Assembly (NCBI GenBank): GCA_041477815.1
Contig: JBGOUV010000226.1
Coordinates: 1 to 11,318 of the forward strand
DNA length: 11,318 bases
Source: JBGOUV01 sp041477815
GTDB lineage: Bacteria; Acidobacteriota; Terriglobia; Bryobacterales; JACQDG01
Direction: 5' to 3'
The notes under the pieces were generated by a model. The model searched no databases, was not told the DNA's origin, and saw nothing but the letters and a program-made list of their open reading frames with translations. The position numbers and the translations under genes are program-made. The number at the start of each line of letters is the position of its first letter. Position 1 is the first letter of the stretch. Below are positions 1-6,483 of the stretch, one piece after another.

Positions 1-952
1 CGAAGATCGGCTTGCGGGCGAAGGTGGACAGGCACTGCGAGACGATGCACATCGAGGGCAGGATGGCGATATAGACCTCGGGGTGGCCGAAGAACCAGAA
101 CAGGTGCTGCCACAACAGCGGCGAGCCGCCGGTGTGGTCGATGATCTTGTCGTTGACGATCAGGCCGCCGGGGATGAAGAAACTCGTTCCGGCCACCCGG
201 TCCATCAGGAGCAGAACGCCGGCCGCGAGCAGGACGCCGAAGGCCAGCAGGCCCAGGATGGCGGTGACAAACCAGCCCCAGCAGCTCAGGGGCATGCGCA
301 TCAGGCTGAGGCCTTTGGCCCGCAGGTCGAGAACGGTGGTGATGAAGTTCAAGGCGCCCAGCAGCGAGGCGATGCAAAATACGGCCAAGCTGAGGATCCA
401 GTAATTCTGACCCATCTGCTGGCCGGGACCGGTTTCGGTCAGGGCGCTGAGCGGCGGGTAGGCGGTCCAGCCCGAGAGCGGCGCCCCGCCCGGCGCGAAG
501 AAAGCGGCGATCATGAGGACGAAGGCCACGAAGGTAATCCAGAACGACAGCATGTTCAGCGTCGGGAAGGCCATGTCGGCGGCCCCGATCTGAATCGGCA
601 GGATGTAGTTGCCGAAGCCGCTCTGCGGCGCCGTGGTCAGGACGAAGAACACCATGATGGTGCCGTGCATGGTGAGGAGCGACAGGTACAGCTCCGGCGT
701 CATCACGCCCCCCTGCGCCCCGGTCGGCCACAGTGTCTCCAGGAAGCCGAAGGACTTCGTGGGCCACATCAGGTGCATCCGCATCAGCAGGGACAGGAAC
801 ATCCCCACCCACACCGCCACCATAGCAAGTAAATAGTATTGGATCCCGATCACCTTGTGATCCAGGCTGAAAATGTACTTGCGGATGAAACCAGTGGGCG
901 CCGCGTGGGTCTGTGCGTGCGCGTGCGCCCCTTGGGAATGCGTTTCCGCCAT
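1..952 (-). CDS. ctaD: Cytochrome c oxidase subunit I, heme-copper oxidase (3' end beyond window)
   Basis: This is the catalytic core of the aerobic terminal oxidase, which reduces oxygen to water and pumps protons across the inner membrane. The first 317 residues are present; the rest lies past base 1. Visible landmarks are a heme a ligand His96 in TMHGTIM, the D-channel residues Asn115 and Asp126 in NYILPIQIGAADMAFP, and GHPEVY at 289-294. In that motif His290 is a CuB ligand that is cross-linked to Tyr294 in this family, and Glu292 marks a type A1-like proton pathway. Several long hydrophobic segments fit the multi-span fold. The ATG at 952 has AAGGAG at 966-961, 8 bases upstream, which fixes the start. 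The gene follows subunit II after a 27-base gap and is surely co-transcribed with it. Two features are unusual: a His-rich N-terminus (His5, 10, 12, 16) and an extra loop at about 259-280 between the DRVAGTSFF and PLLWQH motifs. Confidence 0.97.
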   Translation of the reverse strand, partial: MAETHSQGAHAHAQTHAAPTGFIRKYIFSLDHKVIGIQYYLLAMVAVWVGMFLSLLMRMHLMWPTKSFGFLETLWPTGAQGGVMTPELYLSLLTMHGTIMVFFVLTTAPQSGFGNYILPIQIGAADMAFPTLNMLSFWITFVAFVLMIAAFFAPGGAPLSGWTAYPPLSALTETGPGQQMGQNYWILSLAVFCIASLLGALNFITTVLDLRAKGLSLMRMPLSCWGWFVTAILGLLAFGVLLAAGVLLLMDRVAGTSFFIPGGLIVNDKIIDHTGGSPLLWQHLFWFFGHPEVYIAILPSMCIVSQCLSTFARKPIF

Positions 953-979
953 CGATTCGTCTCCTTAACTGGCCACTGC

Positions 980-1780
980 CTACTGCTGTTTTTCTTTCAA
1001 CTTTTCCTGGAGCCACTGCTCGTAAGCCGCCGGTTCCATCACTTCCAGGAACGTGCGCATCTTGTAATGTCCCAACCCGCACAACTCCGCGCAGGGGAGT
1101 TCGTAGCGGCCCGGCTTCTCGGCCGTGAAATGAACCCGGATGGTCATGCCCGGAACCGCGTCCTGCTTGAGCCGGAGCTCCGGCACGAAGAAGGAGTGGG
1201 TGACGTCCTTGGAGCGCAGGATCAGCTCCACGGGCCGGCCCGCCGGCACCGGCATGGTCGGCGACATGAGGTCGTCCTTGCCCGCCGGATCCTTCGAGTC
1301 GATGCCCAGCGGGTTGCCGCCCTGGTCGTTGATCTGCTTGAGATCGAGCATTCCGAACTTGCCGTCGGGCCCCGGGTAGCGGACGTTCCAAGCGAACTGC
1401 TGGCCGGTCAGCTCGATCTGGATCGCTCCCGCCGGCGCGCCGGTAATATGGACCTTGGCCCACACATGCTGTCCCATCAGCGTGGCGCCGATGAACAGGA
1501 TGCCGGTGAGGGTGGTCCAGATCACTTCCGCGGTGTTGTTGCCGTGGGAGTAGCTGGCCGCCTCGGACCGCTGGCGTCCGAACTGGAACACCGCCCATCC
1601 GAGCGCCCCCTGTGCGGCGATGAAAATAATGCCGGTGACGATCAGGGTGAGCATGAACTGCCCGTCCACGGTGCGGGCATGCTCGGAGATGGCCTCCGGC
1701 GGCCACCAGGTCTTCAAGAAGAACGGCAAGGCCAGCGCTGCACTCACCAGCCAGATCACCGCAGCCAACATCAAACGCAT
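980..1780 (-). CDS. ctaC: Cytochrome c oxidase subunit II with CuA site
   Basis: Subunit II accepts electrons from cytochrome c at its binuclear CuA centre and passes them to subunit I. The protein has 266 residues. Hydrophobic segments at about 5-22, 42-66 and 85-103 suggest a signal/anchor segment plus the usual two membrane hairpin helices; the cupredoxin domain follows on the outer face. All CuA ligands are visible: His195 in DVTHSFFVP, then Cys230, Glu232 (backbone), Cys234, His238 and Met241 in CAELCGLGHYKM. The aromatic stretch QQFAWNVRYPG at 127-137 matches the electron-entry region. No fused C-terminal cytochrome c (CXXCH) is present, so it depends on a soluble or separate cytochrome. 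The ATG at 1780 has GGGAG 5 bases upstream. It sits directly ahead of subunit I, the standard ctaC-ctaD order, and probably has its own promoter at 1815-1843. Confidence 0.97.
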   Translation of the reverse strand: MRLMLAAVIWLVSAALALPFFLKTWWPPEAISEHARTVDGQFMLTLIVTGIIFIAAQGALGWAVFQFGRQRSEAASYSHGNNTAEVIWTTLTGILFIGATLMGQHVWAKVHITGAPAGAIQIELTGQQFAWNVRYPGPDGKFGMLDLKQINDQGGNPLGIDSKDPAGKDDLMSPTMPVPAGRPVELILRSKDVTHSFFVPELRLKQDAVPGMTIRVHFTAEKPGRYELPCAELCGLGHYKMRTFLEVMEPAAYEQWLQEKLKEKQQ

Positions 1781-1814
1781 GGACTCTCCCGGGGTGTTAA
1801 TTTAAGGACCTAAT

Positions 1815-1843
1815 ACTCTAGCAACCCTGGAGAGGGTTTTCAA
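1815..1843 (-). promoter_or_regulatory. Putative sigma70 promoter for the oxidase genes
   Basis: On the minus strand TTGAAA (1843-1838) is followed after exactly 17 bases by TAGAGT (1820-1815). These match the -35 consensus at 5 of 6 positions and the -10 consensus at 4 of 6, including the important first two and last bases. A start near 1808 would leave a leader of about 28 bases with a Shine-Dalgarno. A small inverted repeat, AACCCT (1823-1828) with AGGGTT (1833-1838), falls in the spacer and touches the -35 element, so it may be an operator. The promoter would uncouple ctaC-ctaD from the kinase upstream. It is a motif call only. Confidence 0.45.
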
Positions 1844-1852
1844 GGGTAGAAT

Positions 1853-4588
1853 CTACCGCTTCAGTCCGGCCGTCCAGTTCAGGACCACCGTAATGAGGGC
1901 GGAGCCTTCTTCACGCCCCGTCGTGGAGACGATCAGGAACCGCTGGCCGTCGGCCGAGACGTCGTAGGAATGCGCGCCCAGCGCCGGGCCGGTGTAGTCC
2001 AAGGGGGGGCCCGCCACCCGTACCTCGAACAGCGGCTGGGGAGCGCCAGGTTCCAGGATCGGCTGCCGCTGGGGCGGGCTGCCGGCCGCCGTCTTGATCG
2101 GAACCGCCATCAGCTTGCGGTCGGCGGTGAGGTAGAATAACTCCTTCCCGTCCCGCCGCCATCGCGGCTGCTGGCCGCCGGCGGCGGAAATCCGCCACTT
2201 GGCGCCCTGGTTTCCCGGGGAACCTTGGCCGGCCAGGAAAGGCTGCACGTAGACCTCCCAGCGCCCCGACTCGTTGGAGGTATAGGCGAACCAACGGCCG
2301 TCCGGCGAGAATTGGGCCTGACTCTCATAGAACGAAGTGCGCAGCACGGGGATCGGCTTATGGTCCCCCACCAGGGGGAGCGCCATCAGGTCCCGGTTGG
2401 AGGGGCCGCCTTCGTCCACCGAGCAGAGAAGGAAGCGCCCGTCCGGCGACCAGTCGTAGGTTCTGGCCAGAACCTTCGACTCCAGCAGCAGCTCTTGGTT
2501 GCCGGCGCCGTTGGAGGCCTTCAGATAGAACCTCTGCACGCCGCCGCCCCGCCCCGAGGTGAAGGCGATGCGGTTTCCGTCCGGTGACCAGACGGCGCCG
2601 ACATCGCCGGCGGACTCGAAGGTGAAGCGGGAAGGCAGGCCGCCGCGCGCGAGATCGAGCACCCAGATGTTCTCGGACCCCCGGCGGAAGGATTGCTGTG
2701 GATCGGCAACCTCCACGGTGGCGCGTTTTCCGTCCGGCGACAGGCGCACCGCCGCGTACGAGCCGGGATCGCCCACCTTCCCCAGAGGTTTGCCGGTTCG
2801 ATCGAACCAGACCAGCTCGGTATTATCACGAGGCCTCAGGACCCCGGCCCGATAGACCAGCACTCCGTTGTCGGAGACGGAGAAGCTCGACACCGGCTCG
2901 GCGATGGGAGACGGCTCGCCGGTGACCTTCTGCTGGCGGGTATCGAAAGGCTGGGCCAGGAGGGCGTTCTCCCGAACGAAAAGCAAAAGCCCGGGCGGGG
3001 CGAAACGCACTGCGGGCAAAAAGCTTGATACGCTGAGGTCCGTTTTCGCCGCGGGTCGGGGGTCGAGCGATCCGAGATAGATGGTCTCCAGTCGCCCGCT
3101 ATTGCCCGCGTAGAGGAAGTGGCGGCCGTCCGGTAGGAAATGGGGAAGCCAGTGACGGGTCTCCTGGCGGGACTCGTCCAGGCTGGTTGCCGGCGACGGC
3201 AGTCCGCCTGCCGCTGACACACGCTGCAGCGGGCCCTCGAAAACCGGCGCAAAGACGATGACCCCGCCGGGACTCCAGGAGCCGCTCCCACCAACGGCGC
3301 CCCGTGGCGCGTCGCAAAGGGTCTGGGGAGGCCCGCCGGACGCGTCCACCTTCTTGAGCTTGCCGTTGGCGAAGAACCCGATGAAGCGGCTGTCCGGCGA
3401 CCAGAAGGGGAAATTGGCGCCCTCTGTTCCCGGCAGCGGCCGGGCTTCCAGCGCCTCCAGAGGCCGGACCCAGAGCTGCCTGCCGCGTTGCCCCGCGGCC
3501 GCAAACGCGAGCCGGCGGCCATCGGGGGAAATCTCGATGCGATCAAATGGGGTCAGCGTCGCGTTGTCCGGGACTGGAATGGTAAACCGCACCAGTTCGG
3601 CTGGGGTCGGCGCCTCGCGGAAGTGGACCGCGCCCAGGACCAAGGCGGCCGCCGTCGCCAAGGCCGCCACCGCCGGCCAGAGCAGACGCCGGCCGGGAGG
3701 CGAGGTGACCGCTGGGGGCGCCGCCGCCGGCTCGGGGTTATCGGCGATCCATTGCAGCTCGATTTCCAGATCCTGCGCCGACTGCCATCTTCGCTCCCGG
3801 TCCTTGGCCAGGCAGCGCTTCACCACGCGGTCCAGCCCGGCCGGGGAGAGCGGCTGCAACTGGGAGACCGGCGGCGGGTCCGTATCCAGAATCGCTGCAA
3901 TCAAGCTGGCCTGGCTGCGCCCCTCGAAGGCCTTGCGCCCGGTGACCATCTCGTAGGGCACTGCGCCGAAGGCGAAGATGTCGGTGCGGGCATCGGCGTC
4001 CTTGCCCTCCAGTTGCTCCGGCGCCATGTATTGCAGCGTCCCGAGAATCGTTCCCTCTTTAGTCAAATCCGCGTCCAAAGTGGTTTCCCCAACCCCCGGC
4101 CCCCGACCCCCGGCCCCCAGCTTGGCCAGGCCGAAATCCAGCAGCTTGGCCCCGCTGGGCGTGAGCATGATGTTGCCCGGCTTCAAATCGCGATGGAACA
4201 CCCCCTTGCGGTGCGCCTGGCTGAGGGCGTCGGCCATATGGATGCTGTGCCGCAACGCCTCCTCGACCGGCAGCGCGCCGCGGGCCAGCCGCGCCGCCAG
4301 CGTCTCGCCTTCCAGGTACTCCATCACCAGGAAGTCGATGCCGTCCTGGCTACCTATGTCGAAGAGGGTGCAGATGTGGGGATGATTGAGGCTGGAGACG
4401 GCCCGCGCCTCGCGCTCGAACCGCTCGCGCGCCTCGGCCCGGTCGACGGAATTCGCCGGCAGAACCTTGACGGCCACCGTGCGATCCAGGCGTGTATCAC
4501 GCGCCCGGTAGACCTCACCCATACCGCCCGCGCCGATCGGCTCCTGGATTTCGTAAGGGCCCCGGCGAGTGGCGGGGCTCAGGCTCAT
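1853..4588 (-). CDS. Transmembrane serine/threonine kinase with PD40 beta-propeller
   Basis: A membrane receptor-type Hanks kinase of 911 residues. The N-terminal cytoplasmic kinase domain (about 11-280) looks active: glycine loop GAGGMGEVY at 19-27, Lys41 in VAVK, likely C-helix Glu60, HRDLKPGN at 132-139, DFG at 151-153 and APE at 189-191. A Pro/Ala linker leads to one membrane helix at about 302-323. The remainder is extracytoplasmic and carries at least nine PD40/TolB-like strands, for example SPDGRRLAF (354), SPDSRFIGF (397), SPDGNRIAF (668), SPDGRFLL (714) and SPDGRWFAY (761). The C-terminus VVLNWTAGLKR is typical of the large kinase families of Acidobacteriota. The ATG at 4588 has GGAGGG 5 bases upstream. 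Pro211 replaces the hydrophobic residue usual in FGxxLYEM. A G-rich tandem repeat encodes residues around 159-167 of the activation segment. The ligand and targets are unknown; the adjacent oxidase genes do not prove a link. Confidence 0.93.
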   Translation of the reverse strand: MSLSPATRRGPYEIQEPIGAGGMGEVYRARDTRLDRTVAVKVLPANSVDRAEARERFEREARAVSSLNHPHICTLFDIGSQDGIDFLVMEYLEGETLAARLARGALPVEEALRHSIHMADALSQAHRKGVFHRDLKPGNIMLTPSGAKLLDFGLAKLGAGGRGPGVGETTLDADLTKEGTILGTLQYMAPEQLEGKDADARTDIFAFGAVPYEMVTGRKAFEGRSQASLIAAILDTDPPPVSQLQPLSPAGLDRVVKRCLAKDRERRWQSAQDLEIELQWIADNPEPAAAPPAVTSPPGRRLLWPAVAALATAAALVLGAVHFREAPTPAELVRFTIPVPDNATLTPFDRIEISPDGRRLAFAAAGQRGRQLWVRPLEALEARPLPGTEGANFPFWSPDSRFIGFFANGKLKKVDASGGPPQTLCDAPRGAVGGSGSWSPGGVIVFAPVFEGPLQRVSAAGGLPSPATSLDESRQETRHWLPHFLPDGRHFLYAGNSGRLETIYLGSLDPRPAAKTDLSVSSFLPAVRFAPPGLLLFVRENALLAQPFDTRQQKVTGEPSPIAEPVSSFSVSDNGVLVYRAGVLRPRDNTELVWFDRTGKPLGKVGDPGSYAAVRLSPDGKRATVEVADPQQSFRRGSENIWVLDLARGGLPSRFTFESAGDVGAVWSPDGNRIAFTSGRGGGVQRFYLKASNGAGNQELLLESKVLARTYDWSPDGRFLLCSVDEGGPSNRDLMALPLVGDHKPIPVLRTSFYESQAQFSPDGRWFAYTSNESGRWEVYVQPFLAGQGSPGNQGAKWRISAAGGQQPRWRRDGKELFYLTADRKLMAVPIKTAAGSPPQRQPILEPGAPQPLFEVRVAGPPLDYTGPALGAHSYDVSADGQRFLIVSTTGREEGSALITVVLNWTAGLKR
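4092..4119 (-). repeat. Four tandem G-rich 7-nt repeats inside the kinase gene
   Basis: On the plus strand four units of RCCCCCG type lie head to tail (ACCCCCG, GCCCCCG, ACCCCCG, GCCCCCA), preceded by CCCC at 4087-4090. The coding strand therefore has five G-runs (five to four G each) separated by two bases, a strong G-quadruplex pattern on the non-template DNA strand and in the mRNA. The 28-base array is read through as GAGGRGPGVG-like residues between DFGLAKL and the TILGTLQYMAPE segment. Confidence 0.85.
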
Positions 4589-4632
4589 GACTTCCCTCCG
4601 GCGCTCAGTCTAGCACGACCCGTGGTGGCATC

Positions 4633-4641
4633 TGATATACT
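4633..4641 (+). promoter_or_regulatory. Extended -10 element for the coiled-coil gene
   Basis: The sequence TGATATACT fits an extended -10 (TGnTATAAT) with one mismatch in the hexamer. Only 11 bases separate it from the ATG at 4653, so the transcript would be leaderless or have a leader of about five bases. No good -35 hexamer is seen at 17 bases, which an extended -10 does not need. It lies in the 64-base divergent space shared with the kinase gene. Confidence 0.45.
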
Positions 4642-4652
4642 GGGGGTCAACC

Positions 4653-4964
4653 ATGGGCCTCGAAGATCAGGTCAACTTTCACGAGCAGTTGCTTCGCTCC
4701 ATCGAAAGCAACTTGGGCAAGGTCACCGACGACCTGGCCAAGGTCAGCGAAGACTTGGGCAAGGTCAGCGGCGAGCTGGCCCAGCTCACCCAACTGGTCC
4801 ACACCATGGGCGAGATGATGCTCAGGCTGGCCGTGCGCCACGACCAACTGGCCGAACGCCACGACCAACTGGCCGCGCGCCACGACCAACAGGCGGAGCG
4901 CCATGATCGTCTGGAAGAGTTGTTCGAGCGCTGGCTGCGCAACCAGACCAACGGTCAGAACTAA
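4653..4964 (+). CDS. Small coiled-coil protein of tandem heptad repeats
   Basis: A 103-residue soluble protein that I do not recognise as a named family. Almost the whole chain is heptad repeat. Residues 21-48 are four units of the LGKVTDD/LAKVSED type, and residues 62-89 are four units beginning RHD (RHDQLAE, RHDQLAA, RHDQQAE, RHDRLEE). A short hydrophobic stretch, LTQLVHTMGEMMLRLAV, lies between them. Hydrophobic residues fall at regular coiled-coil positions, so it should form a helical rod that oligomerises. There is no signal peptide or membrane helix. The repeats are also visible as 21-base DNA repeats, indicating recent in-frame duplication. The start is the ATG after the extended -10; the Shine-Dalgarno is weak. 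It is transcribed away from the kinase and ends 13 bases from the convergent M28 gene. A scaffold or phage-tail-like helical role is possible, but nothing here shows the function. Confidence 0.8.
   Translation: MGLEDQVNFHEQLLRSIESNLGKVTDDLAKVSEDLGKVSGELAQLTQLVHTMGEMMLRLAVRHDQLAERHDQLAARHDQQAERHDRLEELFERWLRNQTNGQN
4713..4796 (+). repeat. Four 21-base repeats encoding LxKV heptads
   Basis: Units start at 4713, 4734, 4755 and 4776 and are in register with the reading frame. They encode LGKVTDD, LAKVSED, LGKVSGE and LAQLTQL. Units one and three share TTGGGCAAGGTCA exactly, while unit four has diverged. Confidence 0.8.
4836..4919 (+). repeat. Four 21-base repeats encoding RHDQLAE heptads
   Basis: Units start at 4836, 4857, 4878 and 4899. 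The first two are nearly identical over 21 bases (CGCCACGACCAACTGGCC shared); the third differs at a few bases and the fourth (CGCCATGATCGTCTGGAAGAG) is the most diverged. The gradient suggests stepwise expansion with the newest copies upstream. Confidence 0.85.
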
Positions 4965-4975
4965 CCCGCAGCCAG
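4931..4975. terminator. Inverted repeat between convergent genes, possible bidirectional terminator
   Basis: CTGGCTGCG (4931-4939) pairs perfectly with CGCAGCCAG (4967-4975), a 9-base stem. A smaller hairpin lies inside the loop: GACC at 4946-4949 with GGTC at 4953-4956. The structure spans the stop codon of the coiled-coil gene and ends two bases before the stop of the M28 gene. There is no T-run on either side, so it is not a classical intrinsic terminator. Confidence 0.35.
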
Positions 4976-4977
4976 AC

Positions 4978-6483
4978 TCATCGTCCCGCTCCCGACACCA
5001 CCGGCTTGCGCGGGAGCTTGTCCGGATAGTTGGCCAGGTTCCAGGCCATCGCCGCCACCACCTTCGCCCCCTGCACCAGTTCGTCTTTGTGCAGCTTGTC
5101 GAAGGTATCCGACTGCGAGTGATGCGTCTTGCGATACTCGGCCGGGTCCTGGATGCCGAAGAAGGCCGGAACCCCGACATCCCGGAAGGGCACATGGTCG
5201 CTGCCGCTGGTCCGCCGCATGCTCAGCTCGTCCAGACCCACCTCTTTCAAAGGCTCGGCGATCTTGTCCAGGGCCTCGCGGAGGTCGTAGCGGCCCTCCA
5301 TAGTGAAGCTCTTCACCCTTCCCGTGCCCGTGTCGTGGATGACGACGCCTTGGATCTTGTCCAGCTCTCCCTTGTGAGCCTTGATATACTCGCGCGAGCC
5401 CACCAGCCCCTGCTCCTCGCCGGTAAACAGCGTGAACCGGATGGTGCGCTTCGGTTGCAACCCGGAGGCTTTCAGGGCCCGGGCCGCCTCCAGGGTCACC
5501 GAGCTCCCGGTCGCGTTGTCGGTGGCGCCGGCGCCCAGATCCCAACTGTCCAGGTGCGCCCCCACGATGACGATCTCCTCCGGTTTTTCGGTGCCCCGGA
5601 TCTCGGCGACGGTGTTGTAAACTTCAACAGGTCCGGTCGTAATCTCGTTCCGGATGTCTACCTCCAATTCCACGGGCTGCTTCCGCTGGAGCAAACGCCA
5701 CAGCCGCGCATAGTCTTCGTGAAGGACAAAGGCAGTGGGGACGGCGGCGATCGTGTAGCCGGTTCCTCCCACCCCGGACATGTTGAGCAGCCCGTGTTCC
5801 TTGGAGGACTCCCGCAAAACGGCCGTCACGCCCTCCTTCTGGAAAAGCTCGTTCAACTGGCGGCGCAGGCGATTCCGCTCTTCGGCGGAGAGGTCCGGGT
5901 CCTCGCGGCCGCGCTCCGCGTTCAGGGAGTCTGCGGCGTTCTGCGCGGCCGGGACTTCTCCCAGCTTGGCCGGCTCGGTGGTGATCAGGATGGCGCCGGC
6001 CAGTTTACCCTTGTATTGCTCCAGGTCGGCGGGCTTGTCGGCCTTGGCGTACATCAGACGGCCGCGCGCCGGACCGTTGGTGGAAGGCGCCCACCCGGCC
6101 GAGGCCAGCGTCATCGGATGCGCCGCCGGCTCGACGATCCGCCCGCTGGCCGTCCCGCGCTTCCAGGCATTGCCGATCGACCAGGCCTCCAGGCGCCCCT
6201 CCAGTCCGTAGGCTTTGAACTTCTCGAGGGTCCACTGGTTGGCCCTCTTGGCCTTGTCGGAGCCGGTGAGCCGCGGTCCGATCATGTCGCAGAGATACTC
6301 CAGGTTGGTCATCAACTCGTTGTTCTTGTCGATCTCGGCGAACAGTTTCCGGTCGGCGTCGCGAAAGGGGCTGGGCTGCTGCGCCGGCCTTTGCGCGACC
6401 AGCCCGGCCACCACCACCCAACACCCAGCACCCAACACCCGCCTACCGGTAGCCAGCGGCCTGCAGCTCAAACAATTCCGCAT
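4978..6483 (-). CDS. Exported M28 metallopeptidase, carboxypeptidase Q-like
   Basis: A di-zinc exopeptidase of 501 residues, probably acting outside the cytoplasm on peptides. The likely metal ligands and base are His310 (GAHLDSW), Asp322 (GATDNATG), Glu356 as general base with Glu357 as ligand (TGEEQG), Asp384 (IHDTGTG) and His454 (RKTHHSQSDT). The spacing from ligand to ligand fits the carboxypeptidase Q/PGCP branch better than the Aeromonas aminopeptidase branch. A PA-like inserted domain covers about 120-290. The N-terminus has a basic region ending GRR and a hydrophobic core at 16-30 followed by QRPAQQ: a signal peptide, conceivably Tat-like. AAGGAGG sits 5 bases before the ATG at 6483 and decides the start, although it puts 41 bases inside the ABC exporter gene. 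The two are therefore probably translationally coupled. The substrate is unknown. Confidence 0.92.
   Translation of the reverse strand: MRNCLSCRPLATGRRVLGAGCWVVVAGLVAQRPAQQPSPFRDADRKLFAEIDKNNELMTNLEYLCDMIGPRLTGSDKAKRANQWTLEKFKAYGLEGRLEAWSIGNAWKRGTASGRIVEPAAHPMTLASAGWAPSTNGPARGRLMYAKADKPADLEQYKGKLAGAILITTEPAKLGEVPAAQNAADSLNAERGREDPDLSAEERNRLRRQLNELFQKEGVTAVLRESSKEHGLLNMSGVGGTGYTIAAVPTAFVLHEDYARLWRLLQRKQPVELEVDIRNEITTGPVEVYNTVAEIRGTEKPEEIVIVGAHLDSWDLGAGATDNATGSSVTLEAARALKASGLQPKRTIRFTLFTGEEQGLVGSREYIKAHKGELDKIQGVVIHDTGTGRVKSFTMEGRYDLREALDKIAEPLKEVGLDELSMRRTSGSDHVPFRDVGVPAFFGIQDPAEYRKTHHSQSDTFDKLHKDELVQGAKVVAAMAWNLANYPDKLPRKPVVSGAGR
6415..6442 (-). repeat. Four tandem G-rich 7-nt repeats in the peptidase signal peptide
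   Basis: On the plus strand CACCCAA, CACCCAG, CACCCAA and CACCCGC lie in tandem. The coding strand has a GGG run every seven bases, plus more G pairs in the following GGTGGTGG, so a G-quadruplex is possible. The array starts at the base after the stop codon (6445-6443) of the ABC exporter gene and encodes most of the hydrophobic residues VLGAGCWVV of the M28 signal peptide. Confidence 0.85.

Noticed and set aside
839..1813. Plus-strand open frame of 324 codons
   Set aside because: Antisense to subunit II, which has a complete CuA site.
1823..1838. Hairpin AACCCT-GGAG-AGGGTT followed by TT as a kinase terminator
   Set aside because: The T-run is on the plus strand, where no gene ends. On the minus strand, the direction of the kinase, no T-run follows. 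An operator role is more likely.
3053..3066. GGGTCGG-GGGTCGA, two 7-base units like the G-rich arrays
   Set aside because: Only two copies, on the non-coding strand of the kinase gene; too short to separate from chance in GC-rich DNA.
3488..4906. Plus-strand open frame of 472 codons opposite the kinase N-terminal part
   Set aside because: It is antisense to the conserved kinase motifs, and its end is an out-of-frame reading of the heptad repeats (PTGRAPR-type). No ribosome site or domain.
4836..4919. Repeats resembling a short CRISPR array
   Set aside because: The 21-base units are contiguous without spacers, in frame, and encode coiled-coil heptads.
6415..6483. Lipobox at Cys21 (GAGC) of the M28 peptidase
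   Set aside because: No hydrophobic stretch precedes the cysteine and Gly18 stands where Leu is expected; the hydrophobic core continues after it, so a cleaved signal peptide fits better.
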